Positions 33,790 to 42,204 of a stretch of DNA of 64,000 nucleotides are shown one piece after another. The stretch spans positions 186,001-250,000 of the forward strand of contig NZ_CP027869.1 of the NCBI RefSeq assembly GCF_005490985.1, given 5' to 3'. Source of the DNA: Curtobacterium sp. SGAir0471. Its GTDB lineage: Bacteria; Actinomycetota; Actinomycetes; Actinomycetales; Microbacteriaceae. Both the position numbers and the translations under genes were made by a program. Each line of letters starts with the position of its first letter. Within the stretch, counting starts at the first letter, position 1. The notes under the pieces are model-generated. The model was not told the DNA's origin. It worked only from the letters and a program-made list of their open reading frames with translations, and ran no database searches.

Positions 33790-33854
33790 GCGGATCCCGC
33801 GGGCCGGGCTGGTCCCGCACGTACAGCGTCGACCAGGAACCCCCAGGGATCTCC

Positions 33855-33883
33855 CTGTCCGATCCGCGCTGTGCCGTTATGGT
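33855..33883 (+). promoter_or_regulatory. Leaderless promoter of the LCP gene
   Basis: CTGTCC (33855-33860), 17-nt spacer, TATGGT (33878-33883), then 6 nt to the GTG start. Transcription should begin at or within a base of the start codon. Confidence 0.6.
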
Positions 33884-33889
33884 TTCCGG

Positions 33890-35386
33890 GTGAGCATCGA
33901 ACCCGAGCAGACGACGCGCCGTGCCCGCCGCGGCCACGTGCCGCCGCGCCACGGGCGCCAGAAGCGCGGAGGCGGGGTGGTCCTGCCGGCGATAGCCGGT
34001 GTGCTCGCCATGGGTCTCGCGCTGACCGGCGGCTACGTCGCGTTCGCGTACACGAGCCTGAACAACGGCGTGACGAAGATCGATGCGATCAGCCCGCGGT
34101 CGAAGGACGACGCTGACGACGTGGACGGTCAGGCGCAGAACATCCTGCTCGTCGGTGACGACCACCGCCCGGACAACGCTACGCCGGAGGAGATGGCGGA
34201 GCTGAGCACCGAGTCCGACGGTGGTGCGACGAACACCGACACGATGATCGTCCTGCACATCAACGCCGACGGGACCCAGGCGACGATGATCTCGTTCCCG
34301 CGTGACTCCTACGTCTCGATCCCCGGCGTCGGCAAGGGCAAGCTCAACAGCGCGTTCTACTACGGCACGCTCAACGGCGGTGGCGACACCGGCGGCGCGA
34401 AGCTGCTCATCCAGACGATCCAGGACCTCAGCGGTCTGACGATCGACCACTACGTCCGGGTGTCGCTGCTGGGCTTCTACCAGGTGGTCAAGGAGCTCGG
34501 GCCGGTCGAGGTCTGCCTGAACAACCCGGTGAAGGACCCCTACTCCGGCGTCGACCTGCCGGCGGGCACCTCGGAGCTGGACGCCAAGCAGGCACTGTCC
34601 TTCGTCCGCCAGCGGCACGGGCTGCCGAACGGCGACCTCGACCGCAACGTGCGTCAGCAGTACTTCCTGTCGCAGGAGGCGCGCAAGGTGCTCTCCGCCG
34701 GCACCCTGCTCAACCCGATCAAGATGAACAACATCCTCAGCGCCGTCGGCGGCTCCATTCAGACGGACACCGACCTGGTCTCCCTCGCGACGCAGATGCG
34801 GAACCTGCGGCCCGGCAACATCCAGTCGGCGACGATCCCGACGCTCGGCACCCCGACCATCTCGACGAGGTCGGGCCCGCTCTCCATCGTCGAGGTCGAC
34901 ACCGTCGGACTCCCCACCTTCGTGCAGGGCCTGGTGGGCGAGCCGGAGGAGTACACGAAGGCGACGGCCGCCGAGCCCGCAGCGACGACCGTGACCGTGC
35001 TCAACGGCAGCGGGGTCTCGGGCGCCGCCGCGACCGCCACCGCGAACCTGACCGCGCGCGGGTTCCAGGTCGGGACGCCCGGTTCGTCCGACACGACGCA
35101 GAAGACCCAGGTGCAGTACCCCGCCGGACAGGAGGCGCAGGCCAAGGCCGTCGCGGCGGTGGTGCCCGGAGCGGTCGCGGTGCGGTCCGCCTCGGTCACC
35201 GGCGTCACGCTCGTCCTCGGGTCCGACGGTGTCACCGTCACCGCACCGGCCACGCCCGGCGACGCCGCCCCGGCCCCGGCCGAGGAGTCGCCCTCGGCCG
35301 AGGCGTCGCAGCCGACGGAGCCGGAGCCCGCGCCGAGTTCGACGGACGTGAAGAACTACGGCCAGGAAGGCGTCTGCATCAACTGA
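33890..35386 (+). CDS. LCP family protein with LytR_C domain
   Basis: 498 residues. Basic cytoplasmic tail (about 1-28), one TM helix (about 29-52), LCP domain (NILLVGDDHRP, TDTMIVLHI, ISFPRDSYVSIPGVGKGKLNSAFYYG, LSFVRQRHGLPNGDLDRNVRQQ), then a LytR_C domain (TVTVLNGSGVSGAA, about 370-450) and a disordered Pro/Ala/Glu tail ending YGQEGVCIN with a single Cys. It attaches wall polymers to peptidoglycan. GTG at 33890 exactly 6 nt after TATGGT, with CTGTCC as a -35 at 17-nt spacing: a good leaderless promoter. Confidence 0.92.
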   Translation: MSIEPEQTTRRARRGHVPPRHGRQKRGGGVVLPAIAGVLAMGLALTGGYVAFAYTSLNNGVTKIDAISPRSKDDADDVDGQAQNILLVGDDHRPDNATPEEMAELSTESDGGATNTDTMIVLHINADGTQATMISFPRDSYVSIPGVGKGKLNSAFYYGTLNGGGDTGGAKLLIQTIQDLSGLTIDHYVRVSLLGFYQVVKELGPVEVCLNNPVKDPYSGVDLPAGTSELDAKQALSFVRQRHGLPNGDLDRNVRQQYFLSQEARKVLSAGTLLNPIKMNNILSAVGGSIQTDTDLVSLATQMRNLRPGNIQSATIPTLGTPTISTRSGPLSIVEVDTVGLPTFVQGLVGEPEEYTKATAAEPAATTVTVLNGSGVSGAAATATANLTARGFQVGTPGSSDTTQKTQVQYPAGQEAQAKAVAAVVPGAVAVRSASVTGVTLVLGSDGVTVTAPATPGDAAPAPAEESPSAEASQPTEPEPAPSSTDVKNYGQEGVCIN

Positions 35387-35456
35387 CAGACGGCCGACAG
35401 TGGGCTGCCGATCCCTCGACAGCCGGGCGTCGGAGTTGCCGATCGTCAGGACCGGC

Positions 35457-36050
35457 ATGTGGAATGTCACGGTGCACGATGACCTGCTCCACCGCCGCGA
35501 TGAGGAACGACAGCTGCTGCTCGACGTCGCCGCGGGGGACCGTGTGGCGTTCACCAGACTCCACGACCGGTTCCGCCCGCTGGTCGAACACTGGGTCCGG
35601 CACCACGTCGTCGACCGGTGGCAGTCGGAGGAGGTCGTGCAGGACGTCCTCCTCGAGCTCTGGCGCATCGCCGACCGCTACGACCCCCGCCACCCACCGG
35701 TGTCCTGGATCCGGATGATCGCGCAGCGGCGGGCGATCGACCGTGTCCGGAAGGCCGAGGCGGACCGGCAGCGGGACGCCCGCGTCGGAGCCCGGTACGC
35801 CGACGCCGTCGACCACGCATCCGTCGAGCGGGCCGAGGGCGTGCTCGAGCGCGAGTCGCTGCGGCGGGCGGTCGCGGCCCTGCCCGCGCGGCAACGTGAG
35901 GCGGTCGTGCTCCGGCACCTCGCGGAGCTGAGCGGCCCCGAGCTCGCCGAGCGCCTCGGCGTCCCCGTCGGTACGGCGAAGACCCGGGCGCGGGACGGCG
36001 TCCTGGCGTTGCGCCGGATCCTGGGGCGGTCGGGGGTCGCCGGTCGGTAG
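35457..36050 (+). CDS. ECF-type RNA polymerase sigma factor
   Basis: 197 residues from the ATG at 35457; a GTG at 35472 is an alternative. Region 2 is visible (FTRLHDRFRPLVEHWV, EEVVQDVLLELWRIADRYDP, VSWIRMIAQRRAIDRVRK) and so is region 4 (LPARQREAVVLRHLAELSGPELAERLGVPVGTAKTRARDGVLALRR). The region 4 helix-turn-helix is typical of SigK/SigL-like ECF factors. No anti-sigma gene adjoins it; upstream is an LCP gene and downstream an endonuclease-family gene. Its TAG stop forms half of the -10 hexamer for the next gene. Confidence 0.85.
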   Translation: MWNVTVHDDLLHRRDEERQLLLDVAAGDRVAFTRLHDRFRPLVEHWVRHHVVDRWQSEEVVQDVLLELWRIADRYDPRHPPVSWIRMIAQRRAIDRVRKAEADRQRDARVGARYADAVDHASVERAEGVLERESLRRAVAALPARQREAVVLRHLAELSGPELAERLGVPVGTAKTRARDGVLALRRILGRSGVAGR

Positions 36051-36059
36051 GTTCGACCG

Positions 36060-36845
36060 GTGAGCCACGTCGCACGTCCGATCACCCTGATGACCTACAA
36101 CGTGAAGAACCCGGACCCGCGGCACGACTGGCCGGCGCGACTGCCGCTGGTGCTCGACGTCATCCGTCGGCACGACCCGGACGTCCTGTGCGTGCAGGAG
36201 GCGTTCGACCACCAGATGGACGCGCTGCGCGAGGGGCTGCCGGACCACGACGCGGTGGGCCAGGGCCGCGAGGGCGGAACCGCGGGGGAGCACGCCGCGG
36301 TCTTCTTCCGCCGTGATCGGCTCCGTCCCGTCGACGTCGGGACGTTCTGGTTCTCGGACACCCCGGATGAACCGGTGTCGAACACCTGGGGGAGCCTGTA
36401 CCCGCGCGTCGCCAACCACGCCCGGTTCCTCGACGCCGAGGGCGCAGCCTTCACGCTGCTCACCGCGCACTTCGACCACGAGGAGAACGAGCACGGGGAC
36501 GAAGTCCGTCGCCGCAGTGCGGCCCTGGTCGTCGAGCGGCTCGCACCGGTCGGGGGTCCGGTCGTGTTCGCGGGCGACTGCAACGAGCCGTGGGGTGCGG
36601 GTCCGGCGACCCGGGTCTTCGCCGACGCCGGCTACCGGGACGCCTGGAGCGATGCCGGGGACCCGGCCGACCGTACGGCGTCCTTCAACGGCTGGCAGGA
36701 GCCAGTGGACTCGGGCGAGCGGATCGACTGGGTGCTGACCCGCGGCCAGGTCACGGCCGAGCGCGTGGTGATGGACCACGACGGCCCCGAGACCTGGGCG
36801 GCGAGCGACCACTTCCCGGTCGTGGCGACCCTTCGCGTGGGCTGA
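36060..36845 (+). CDS. Endonuclease/exonuclease/phosphatase family protein
   Basis: 261-residue EEP-fold hydrolase: MTYNVKNPD at the start, DVLCVQEAF (metal-binding Glu), HARFLDAEGAAFTLLTAHFDH, FAGDCNEPWG (catalytic Asp/Asn), and a C-terminal ASDHFPVVATL with the catalytic His. It could act on nucleic acid, sphingomyelin-type lipids or phosphoinositides; no signal peptide. GTG at 36060, 6 nt after TAGGTT, so a promoter may be embedded at the end of the sigma gene. Confidence 0.85.
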   Translation: MSHVARPITLMTYNVKNPDPRHDWPARLPLVLDVIRRHDPDVLCVQEAFDHQMDALREGLPDHDAVGQGREGGTAGEHAAVFFRRDRLRPVDVGTFWFSDTPDEPVSNTWGSLYPRVANHARFLDAEGAAFTLLTAHFDHEENEHGDEVRRRSAALVVERLAPVGGPVVFAGDCNEPWGAGPATRVFADAGYRDAWSDAGDPADRTASFNGWQEPVDSGERIDWVLTRGQVTAERVVMDHDGPETWAASDHFPVVATLRVG

Positions 36846-36888
36846 TCGGCCGGGATCGTGCCCGGGCACCCGCTGCGAGCGGGTCGCG

Positions 36889-37731
36889 TCAGCAGGAGCG
36901 TCGTGCGTGGACCGGCATCGGGGAGCCGATGACCGTGACCTCGGTGTCGTTCGTCAGCGCCGAGACGCCGTTCGTGCCCTGCTCGTCGTCCGCGCCCTGC
37001 TCGTCCTTCGTGCCCTGATCGTCGGCCTGGCCGTCGGCCTGGTCGTCCGCCTGCGACGAGCCGTCGCCGTACTCGGCACGCGGGCCGTCCGGCGTCGCGC
37101 CGTCCTCGTCCGGTACCCAGCCGGCCTCGAGCAGCAGCTGCCACGCCTGCGAGTCCCCGGACCCGAACGAGACCTTGTCGGCACGAGGGGCCGCGTCGAG
37201 TTCGTCGGACACGTCGTCGCCGACCTGCACGCCGTCCGGCCCGGTGAGCTCGACGCGGTCGCCGGCGCGGCTCCGGACCGAGTCCCGCAGGACACGGATC
37301 TCGACCGCGTTGCCCACCGAGGACGGGGTGTCGAGCGCCGCGACGCGGACCGCGCCGCCCCAGGTGTAGGTGGTCCCCGCCGGGAAGCACGCACCGCCGT
37401 CGCCGACCGCGGTCTGCGTGCGCGACGGGGTGCCGAGCAGGCGGTTGAGCAGCGAGACGGTCGACCTGGCATCGCGCATCGGGACGTCCGCGACGATGGC
37501 GTCGCCGTGACGGAGGACCAGGGACTCGGCATCGAGCTCGACGGTGTCGACCCGGCGGAGTTCGCGGTCGGTGACCCGCACCAGCGGCTGCGCCGAGCTG
37601 GTGACGTCGCTGCGGTCCTCGGCAGCCGCGGCCGGTGCCGCACCCCCGGGAGCCGTGACGTCGGACCCGACCGTGCCGGCCGCGAAGGCGAGCGCAGCAG
37701 CGCCGAGCGCGAGCAGGGTACGGGGAGTCAC
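36889..37731 (-). CDS. Secreted protein of unknown function with acidic Asp/Gln repeats
   Basis: 280 residues. Signal peptide (about 1-36) followed by a globular region with no family I recognise. It has a Cys in GGACFPAGTTYTWGG, and a second Cys is the last residue, so a disulfide is possible. Residues about 225-255 are a tandem low-complexity run of DDQADGQ / DEQGAD units encoded by near-repeats at about 36966-37056. GTG at 37731 lies 6 nt after minus-strand TACGGT (37738-37743): leaderless layout. The repeat is a candidate length polymorphism. Confidence 0.6.
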   Translation of the reverse strand: MTPRTLLALGAAALAFAAGTVGSDVTAPGGAAPAAAAEDRSDVTSSAQPLVRVTDRELRRVDTVELDAESLVLRHGDAIVADVPMRDARSTVSLLNRLLGTPSRTQTAVGDGGACFPAGTTYTWGGAVRVAALDTPSSVGNAVEIRVLRDSVRSRAGDRVELTGPDGVQVGDDVSDELDAAPRADKVSFGSGDSQAWQLLLEAGWVPDEDGATPDGPRAEYGDGSSQADDQADGQADDQGTKDEQGADDEQGTNGVSALTNDTEVTVIGSPMPVHARRSC

Positions 37732-37890
37732 CAGTCGACCGTACGACGAGCACCCGGACAGGACGACAGGTGTTACCGAATCGCAGCCCGCTCGTCACGT
37801 GTTCGTGATCTTGGGGATGTGTCACGAAGAGCCCCACGGGGGACACCTCGCTGGACGGACGAGCGTGTCTGGGTGCGTACCGTCCAGGCC

Positions 37891-38832
37891 ATGACGGAGC
37901 AGCAGAACGACCAGACGGGGCCCGGACACTCGGGGCTGGACCAGTACTCGATGCAGGACCCCACCGCGATGTACGCGGACAAGAAGCCGGACGAGCAGTA
38001 CCTGCAGGGCGCCGGCACCGACGAGGAGATGGCGAAGAACGTCCCCGCTGACCACGGCGAGGACACCTACCGCGGCTCGGGCCGCCTGGAGGGTCGCAAG
38101 GCGCTCGTCACCGGCGGTGACTCGGGCATCGGCGCGGCGGTCGCCATCGCCTACGCCCGCGAGGGTGCCGACGTCGCCATCGTGTACCTGCCCGAGGAGC
38201 AGGAGGACGCCGACCGCATCGTCGGGCTCATCGAGGCGGCCGGTCGGAAGGCCGTCGCCATCCCCGGTGACATCAAGGACCTGGCGTTCTGCGAGGAGCT
38301 CGTCCAGACGGCCGTCGACGGCCTCGGCGGACTCGACATCCTGGTCAACAACGCCGGCAAGCAGCAGAACGTGGACGACATCACGAAGATTTCGGACGAG
38401 GAGTTCGACGAGACCTTCAAGACGAACGCCTACGCGACGTTCCGCATCACCAAGGCGGCTGTCCCGCACCTGCAGCCGGGCTCGACGATCATCAACACCA
38501 CGTCGATCCAGGCCTACGCGCCGTCGCCGCACCTCGTGCACTACGCCGCCACGAAGGCGACCGTGAACAACATGGCGAAGGGCCTCGCCGCGCAGCTCGC
38601 GCCGAAGGGCATCCGCGTCAACGCCGTCGCTCCCGGGCCGATCTGGACCCCGCTGCAGCCGGCCGGTGGCCAGCCGCCGGAGGCGCTGCCCTCTGCGGGC
38701 GAGCAGACCTACCTCGGCCGCTGGGGCCAGCCCGCCGAGCTCGCGCCGGCGTTCGTCTTCCTGGCGAGCGGCGAGTCGTCCTACGTGGTCGGCGAGACGC
38801 TCCACGTCGACGGCGGCATGCCGACGCCGTAG
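37891..38832 (+). CDS. General-stress SDR oxidoreductase (YhdF/Gsp39 type)
   Basis: 313-residue paralogue of the gene at 7765. N-terminal extension rich in Gln/Asp, then TGGDSGIGAA, a classical NNAGKQQ, Ser in NTTSIQAY, Tyr/Lys in HYAATKAT, and a C-terminal SSYVVGETLHVDGG. The longer extension and intact NNAG distinguish it from the 7765 copy. The ATG at 37891 is 7 nt after TACCGT. Probably stress-induced; substrate unknown. It is followed by two hairpins. Confidence 0.87.
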   Translation: MTEQQNDQTGPGHSGLDQYSMQDPTAMYADKKPDEQYLQGAGTDEEMAKNVPADHGEDTYRGSGRLEGRKALVTGGDSGIGAAVAIAYAREGADVAIVYLPEEQEDADRIVGLIEAAGRKAVAIPGDIKDLAFCEELVQTAVDGLGGLDILVNNAGKQQNVDDITKISDEEFDETFKTNAYATFRITKAAVPHLQPGSTIINTTSIQAYAPSPHLVHYAATKATVNNMAKGLAAQLAPKGIRVNAVAPGPIWTPLQPAGGQPPEALPSAGEQTYLGRWGQPAELAPAFVFLASGESSYVVGETLHVDGGMPTP

Positions 38833-38850
38833 ACGCGAGGGGTCACGGAC

Positions 38851-38899
38851 GGGCGCGCCCCGCTCGGCGGCAACGCGGAGCGTTGTGCGGGGCGCGCCC
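38851..38899. terminator. Two-part palindrome after the stress SDR
   Basis: Outer 13-bp arms GGGCGCGCCCCGC (38851-38863) and GCGGGGCGCGCCC (38887-38899) enclose an inner hairpin CAACGC-GGA-GCGTTG (38871-38885). Probable terminator, unrelated to the main palindrome family. Confidence 0.7.
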
Positions 38900-38920
38900 A
38901 CCGAGCCTGCGAGGGCGGAC

Positions 38921-38948
38921 GGTGCCGGCTGGCACCGCGCCTCCCGTC
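38921..38948. repeat. Degenerate copy of the palindromic intergenic element
   Basis: Centre GGTGCC-GGCT-GGCACC and right arm GCGCCTCCCGTC match copies 1 and 6, but the left arm (around 38910-38920) has lost the GGGAGGCGC pattern. It sits between the SDR terminator and a convergent small gene. Confidence 0.6.
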
Positions 38949-38972
38949 TGCAGTCGGGTGCGTCGCCACCTG

Positions 38973-39290
38973 TCAGCAGGCGACGGACCGCGCCATCCGC
39001 TCAAGCAGCTCCCGTGCCGACATCGCGGCGGTCAGCTCGACCTCGACCGGGTTGATCCCGATCGCGCGTTCGAACGCCCGGCGACGGGCCTGGTCGGCGA
39101 TCGGGACCTCGGGCCGCTGCGGCAGGCGCGCGATCGCCCGCGCCGCCGCATCGAAGGCGCCGACGGGGGAGCCGAGCTGCTCCCACATCGTCCGGACGTC
39201 GTGTGCGACCTGTTCGTCGTCGCCGCCGAACTCGAAACCGGCCGATGCCATGGTGGCGAGTCCCTGTGCGACGGGGTCCTGCGGGTCCAT
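38973..39290 (-). CDS. Small hypothetical protein next to TetR
   Basis: 105 residues from the ATG at 39290 (MDPQDPVAQGL). Predicted mostly helical and acidic (GGDDEQVAHDVRTMWEQLGS...), with no signal peptide or TM segment. No family recognised. It diverges from a TetR gene, and two copies of a TGTCCCCCGACA motif lie in the gap, so it is probably regulated by that TetR. The start is uncertain because no strong Shine-Dalgarno is visible; an upstream in-frame start at 39389 would cover the putative operators. Confidence 0.5.
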   Translation of the reverse strand: MDPQDPVAQGLATMASAGFEFGGDDEQVAHDVRTMWEQLGSPVGAFDAAARAIARLPQRPEVPIADQARRRAFERAIGINPVEVELTAAMSARELLERMARSVAC

Positions 39291-39328
39291 CCCGGCATGG
39301 TCCCACGGAACGCCCGGGCCGCGCTGGG

Positions 39329-39388
39329 GTCGGACACTTGTCCCCCGACATGCCGACACCCGGACCGGGGATGTCGTGTCCCCCGACA
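39329..39388. promoter_or_regulatory. Tandem operator pair upstream of tetR
   Basis: The 12-mer TGTCCCCCGACA occurs at 39339-39350 and again at 39377-39388. Each copy ends an inverted repeat: GTCGG/CCGAC (39329-39333, 39345-39349) and TGTCG/CGACA (39372-39376, 39384-39388). Most likely TetR binding sites controlling both divergent genes. Confidence 0.6.
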
Positions 39389-39442
39389 CTGCGGTTGGAT
39401 CAGGGGTGCGGACAGGACGTCCGCCGCACGACGGAGGGCACG

Positions 39443-40120
39443 ATGCTCGAACACACCAGCGCGGACACGCAGGCGGCAGCCGCCGCGGCCGCCACCCTGC
39501 ACCTGCGGATCACCATCGTCGGCGCGACCGTCGACCTCCTCCGTGACGTCCCGTTCCACGAGGCCCACGTCGGCATGGTCGCCGACCGGATGGGCATCAC
39601 GACCGAGGAACTCCGTCAGCACTTCCCGTCCTGGGACGGCCTCGTGCTCGCCGCGGTCGACCGGTGGAACGGCGCTCGTCTCGAGGAGGTCGCGCACGAG
39701 GTCGGCGACGGCCCCACGGTCGACCTGCTGCGCGCGATCGTCGCCTCGAACGCCGAGGACCCCGCGCTCATGCGGCTGCTCGTCGCGCTCCTCTCCGTCG
39801 CGGGCAACCCCGAGCACCCGATGTCCACCTACCTGCGGTCGCGCTACCAGCTGTTCTTCTCGCAGATCCGGCGCGGGCTCGAGCACGACATCGCCGTCGG
39901 CCGTGCGCCGCACACGATGGAACCGCGACGCGGCGCTGAGCAGCTCATCGCACTCTACGAGGGGCTCCAGCTGCAGGCGATGCTGCGCCCGGACCTCGAC
40001 CTCGTGCCGGCGTTCGACCGGGCCGTCGCGCGCCTCGAGCGCGGGTGGATGGAACGCTACGAGCCGCAGGCCGCGCAGCGGTTCTCGCAGTGGAGCGACG
40101 GCGGCAGCTGGGAGATCTGA
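39443..40120 (+). CDS. TetR family transcriptional regulator
   Basis: 225 residues. N-terminal DNA-binding domain (FHEAHVGMVADRMGITTEELRQHFPSWDGLVLAAV) and a C-terminal ligand domain. The helix-turn-helix is somewhat divergent from the TetR consensus. The ATG at 39443 has GGAGGG upstream. Adjacent to a small unknown gene and the tandem operators at 39329-39388. Ligand unknown. Confidence 0.82.
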   Translation: MLEHTSADTQAAAAAAATLHLRITIVGATVDLLRDVPFHEAHVGMVADRMGITTEELRQHFPSWDGLVLAAVDRWNGARLEEVAHEVGDGPTVDLLRAIVASNAEDPALMRLLVALLSVAGNPEHPMSTYLRSRYQLFFSQIRRGLEHDIAVGRAPHTMEPRRGAEQLIALYEGLQLQAMLRPDLDLVPAFDRAVARLERGWMERYEPQAAQRFSQWSDGGSWEI

Positions 40121-40137
40121 CGCCTGGCCGCCAGGCG
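40121..40137. terminator. Short hairpin after tetR
   Basis: CGCCTGG-CCG-CCAGGCG begins on the base after the tetR stop codon. No T-tract. Confidence 0.5.
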
Positions 40138-40202
40138 CGTCCGCCGAGTCGGCCCGGAGCAGCCCCGGCGTAGTCGTGGAGGCTCCGACGGAAGGAACCG
40201 AC

Positions 40203-40397
40203 ATGGCAGCACCGAACCCGATCCAGGTCCAGAAGTACCTCAGCGGCATCGACTACCCGGCCTCGAAGGACGACATCGTGGCGACCGCCGAGAAGGAGGA
40301 CGCCCCCGGTGACGTCCTCGAGGCGCTCAAGGGCATCCCGGACGGCGACTACGACGCGCCCACCGCGGTGACGAAGGCCGTCTCCGACAAGGGCTGA
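40203..40397 (+). CDS. DUF2795 domain protein
   Basis: 64-residue DUF2795 protein: IQVQKYLSGIDYPASKDDIVATAEKEDAP...VLEALKGIPDGDYDAPTAVTKAV, nearly the whole domain. Small acidic helical proteins of this family are common in actinobacteria, often stress-related, function unknown. ATG with GAAGGA upstream. Confidence 0.88.
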   Translation: MAAPNPIQVQKYLSGIDYPASKDDIVATAEKEDAPGDVLEALKGIPDGDYDAPTAVTKAVSDKG

Positions 40398-40433
40398 TCG
40401 CGCGCTCGCGCGGCGACCGAGCCCGCGAGAGTC

Positions 40434-40488
40434 CCGCGAAAGCGACAGTGCACGTCCGACGATCGGTCGTGCACTGTCGCTTTCGCGG
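40434..40488. terminator. 55-bp palindrome between convergent genes
   Basis: 21-bp perfect arms (outer CCGCGAAAGCGACAGTGCAC) flank an inner stem CCGA-CGA-TCGG, separated only by a T-T mismatch. Lies between DUF2795 and the ThrE-type gene; bidirectional terminator likely. Different sequence family from the GGGAGGCGC elements. Confidence 0.75.
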
Positions 40489-40555
40489 AACGGACCGGCG
40501 TGAATGGACCGGCCGGAGCACACGCGGCGAGCGCACGGCCGACGTCCCAGCGGGC

Positions 40556-42064
40556 TCAGCGCGGGCGGTGTCCCCGCGGGACCGAGCCGTTGCCCGGGTC
40601 GTACCCGGTGTCCCGCAGCACGGGGATCGCGGTCGTGTCGTTGTGGACCGAGTGCACCGTGACCCGGCGTGCACGCCGCAGGGCCCGCCGCGCGCCCGGG
40701 GTCGCCACGAGGCCGCCGAGCACCAGGCCCGCTCCGATGCCGAGCGCAACCGAGACGGCCGCCACGAAGTCGAGCGCGGCACCGGAGGACCCGGACATGA
40801 AGTTGAGCAGCGCGTTCGACACCGCGACACCGGGCAGCAGCGCACCGCAGAACGCCGGCACCGCGATCGCCGCGACCGCCGTGCGCATCCGCGCTGCCGC
40901 AATGGTGGACAGCACGCCGAGCAGCACCGAGGCGATGAATGTCGCCCCGAGCAGCGGCATCCCGAGGTGCCGGAGCTCCCAGAGGAACGCTCCAGCGGCG
41001 ACCGAGAACACCACCGCCACCGGGATCACCCGGGCGCTGGCCTGTTGCACGAAGCAGTTCGCCGCAGCCGACACGACCGTGAGCGACAGGGACGCCCAGA
41101 GCGGCAGTGGCTGCAGGACGATGCCGGAGGGGTCGACCTCGATCCGGAGCCACTGCAGCACCGCGATGCCCGCCGGCACCCCGACGACGATCGCGGCGAT
41201 CACGAGCACGATGTAGAACGCCCGTGCCACGGCCATCGCCCGGAAGCCGGAGATCGCGTCCTGCGCCCAGGTGACGAGCGACACGTGCGGCAGCAGCAGG
41301 ACGACGAGCGCGGCGACCATCGTGGCCGCACCGGTCGCCGTGAGCACGTCGGCCCAGATCGCCAGCGTGCCGATCGCCGAGGCGACCGCAGCCTGGGCCC
41401 CCGAGACGAAGAACTGCGGGAACCCCCGACCGGTCAGCCAGCGACCGGACAGGATGATCCCGAGCATGAGCACGAAGGCGCCGACGCCGGCCCGCCAGCC
41501 TCCACCGGCCTGCATCGCGATCGAGGTACCGAGCACCGAGAGTCCGACGTCGGCGAGCCACGACGGCCACCGGCTCGGCAGGCGCAGCACCGCCACGAGG
41601 GCGTTCACCGCGCTCGTCATGTCGCGTTCGCCGTGCACCAGGTCGTCGACGATCTGGTTCGCCCGCGCGAGCCGATCGAGGTCGGAGCCGTCCGACTGCA
41701 CGGTCCGAACCTTGACGAGCGGCGGGTGGTCGGAGGGGGCGTACTGGATCGTCACCGAGCTGCCGGAGAAGTCGAGGTCGAGCGGCGCCAGGTTCCACTT
41801 CGTGGACACCGCGACGACGGCGGTCTCGACGCTGCGGGTGTCCGCGCCCGAGGCGAGCATGACCTCTGCCAGGTCGAGGCAGAAGTCGACGATCTGCACG
41901 GGCGAGTACTGCTCACGCGGGCGGGTGTCGGGGGTGACGTCCTCGTAGATCGTGCCGCGCAGCCGGGCTCGGGCGTCCCGGATGTCGTGCTGTGCGAGGT
42001 TGCGGACGCGCGGCCGGGGTGGACGCCCGGGCCGCGGGACGCCGGGGAGGAACTGCTCGGCCAT
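40556..42064 (-). CDS. Threonine/serine exporter family protein (ThrE-like)
   Basis: 502 residues. N-terminal soluble domain of the ThrE/YjjP type (about 60-230, with ADTRSVETAV and LARANQIVDDL), followed by about ten TM helices including the GSSGAALDFVAAVSVALGIGAG block near the C-terminus. Corynebacterium ThrE exports threonine and serine by proton antiport; this fused single-chain form fits. The ATG at 42064 is 6 nt after CACCAT on the minus strand with no Shine-Dalgarno. Confidence 0.82.
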   Translation of the reverse strand: MAEQFLPGVPRPGRPPRPRVRNLAQHDIRDARARLRGTIYEDVTPDTRPREQYSPVQIVDFCLDLAEVMLASGADTRSVETAVVAVSTKWNLAPLDLDFSGSSVTIQYAPSDHPPLVKVRTVQSDGSDLDRLARANQIVDDLVHGERDMTSAVNALVAVLRLPSRWPSWLADVGLSVLGTSIAMQAGGGWRAGVGAFVLMLGIILSGRWLTGRGFPQFFVSGAQAAVASAIGTLAIWADVLTATGAATMVAALVVLLLPHVSLVTWAQDAISGFRAMAVARAFYIVLVIAAIVVGVPAGIAVLQWLRIEVDPSGIVLQPLPLWASLSLTVVSAAANCFVQQASARVIPVAVVFSVAAGAFLWELRHLGMPLLGATFIASVLLGVLSTIAAARMRTAVAAIAVPAFCGALLPGVAVSNALLNFMSGSSGAALDFVAAVSVALGIGAGLVLGGLVATPGARRALRRARRVTVHSVHNDTTAIPVLRDTGYDPGNGSVPRGHRPR

Positions 42065-42123
42065 CCGTCAATGGTGCCAGCCGTGCACGCCCGAGTCCGG
42101 ACGTCGGCTGGACGCGACCGACC

Positions 42124-42171
42124 GACGGACGGACGGGAGGCGCGGTGCCAGCTGGCACCGCGCCTCCCGTC
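42124..42171. terminator. Palindromic intergenic element, copy 6 (perfect)
   Basis: Perfect 48-bp palindrome, arms GACGGACGGGAGGCGC plus GGTGCCAG / CTGGCACC. The best-preserved copy and a suitable family reference. It lies between osmC and the ThrE-type gene, both on minus, so it would terminate osmC transcription. Confidence 0.85.
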
Positions 42172-42204
42172 CGTCAGGTGGTGACGTCCCGTGGGACGTG
42201 ACGA

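Noticed and set aside
38973..39389. Longer form of the small gene next to tetR
   Set aside because: The extra N-terminal residues would be encoded by the putative operators and have atypical composition; the ATG at 39290 is preferred.
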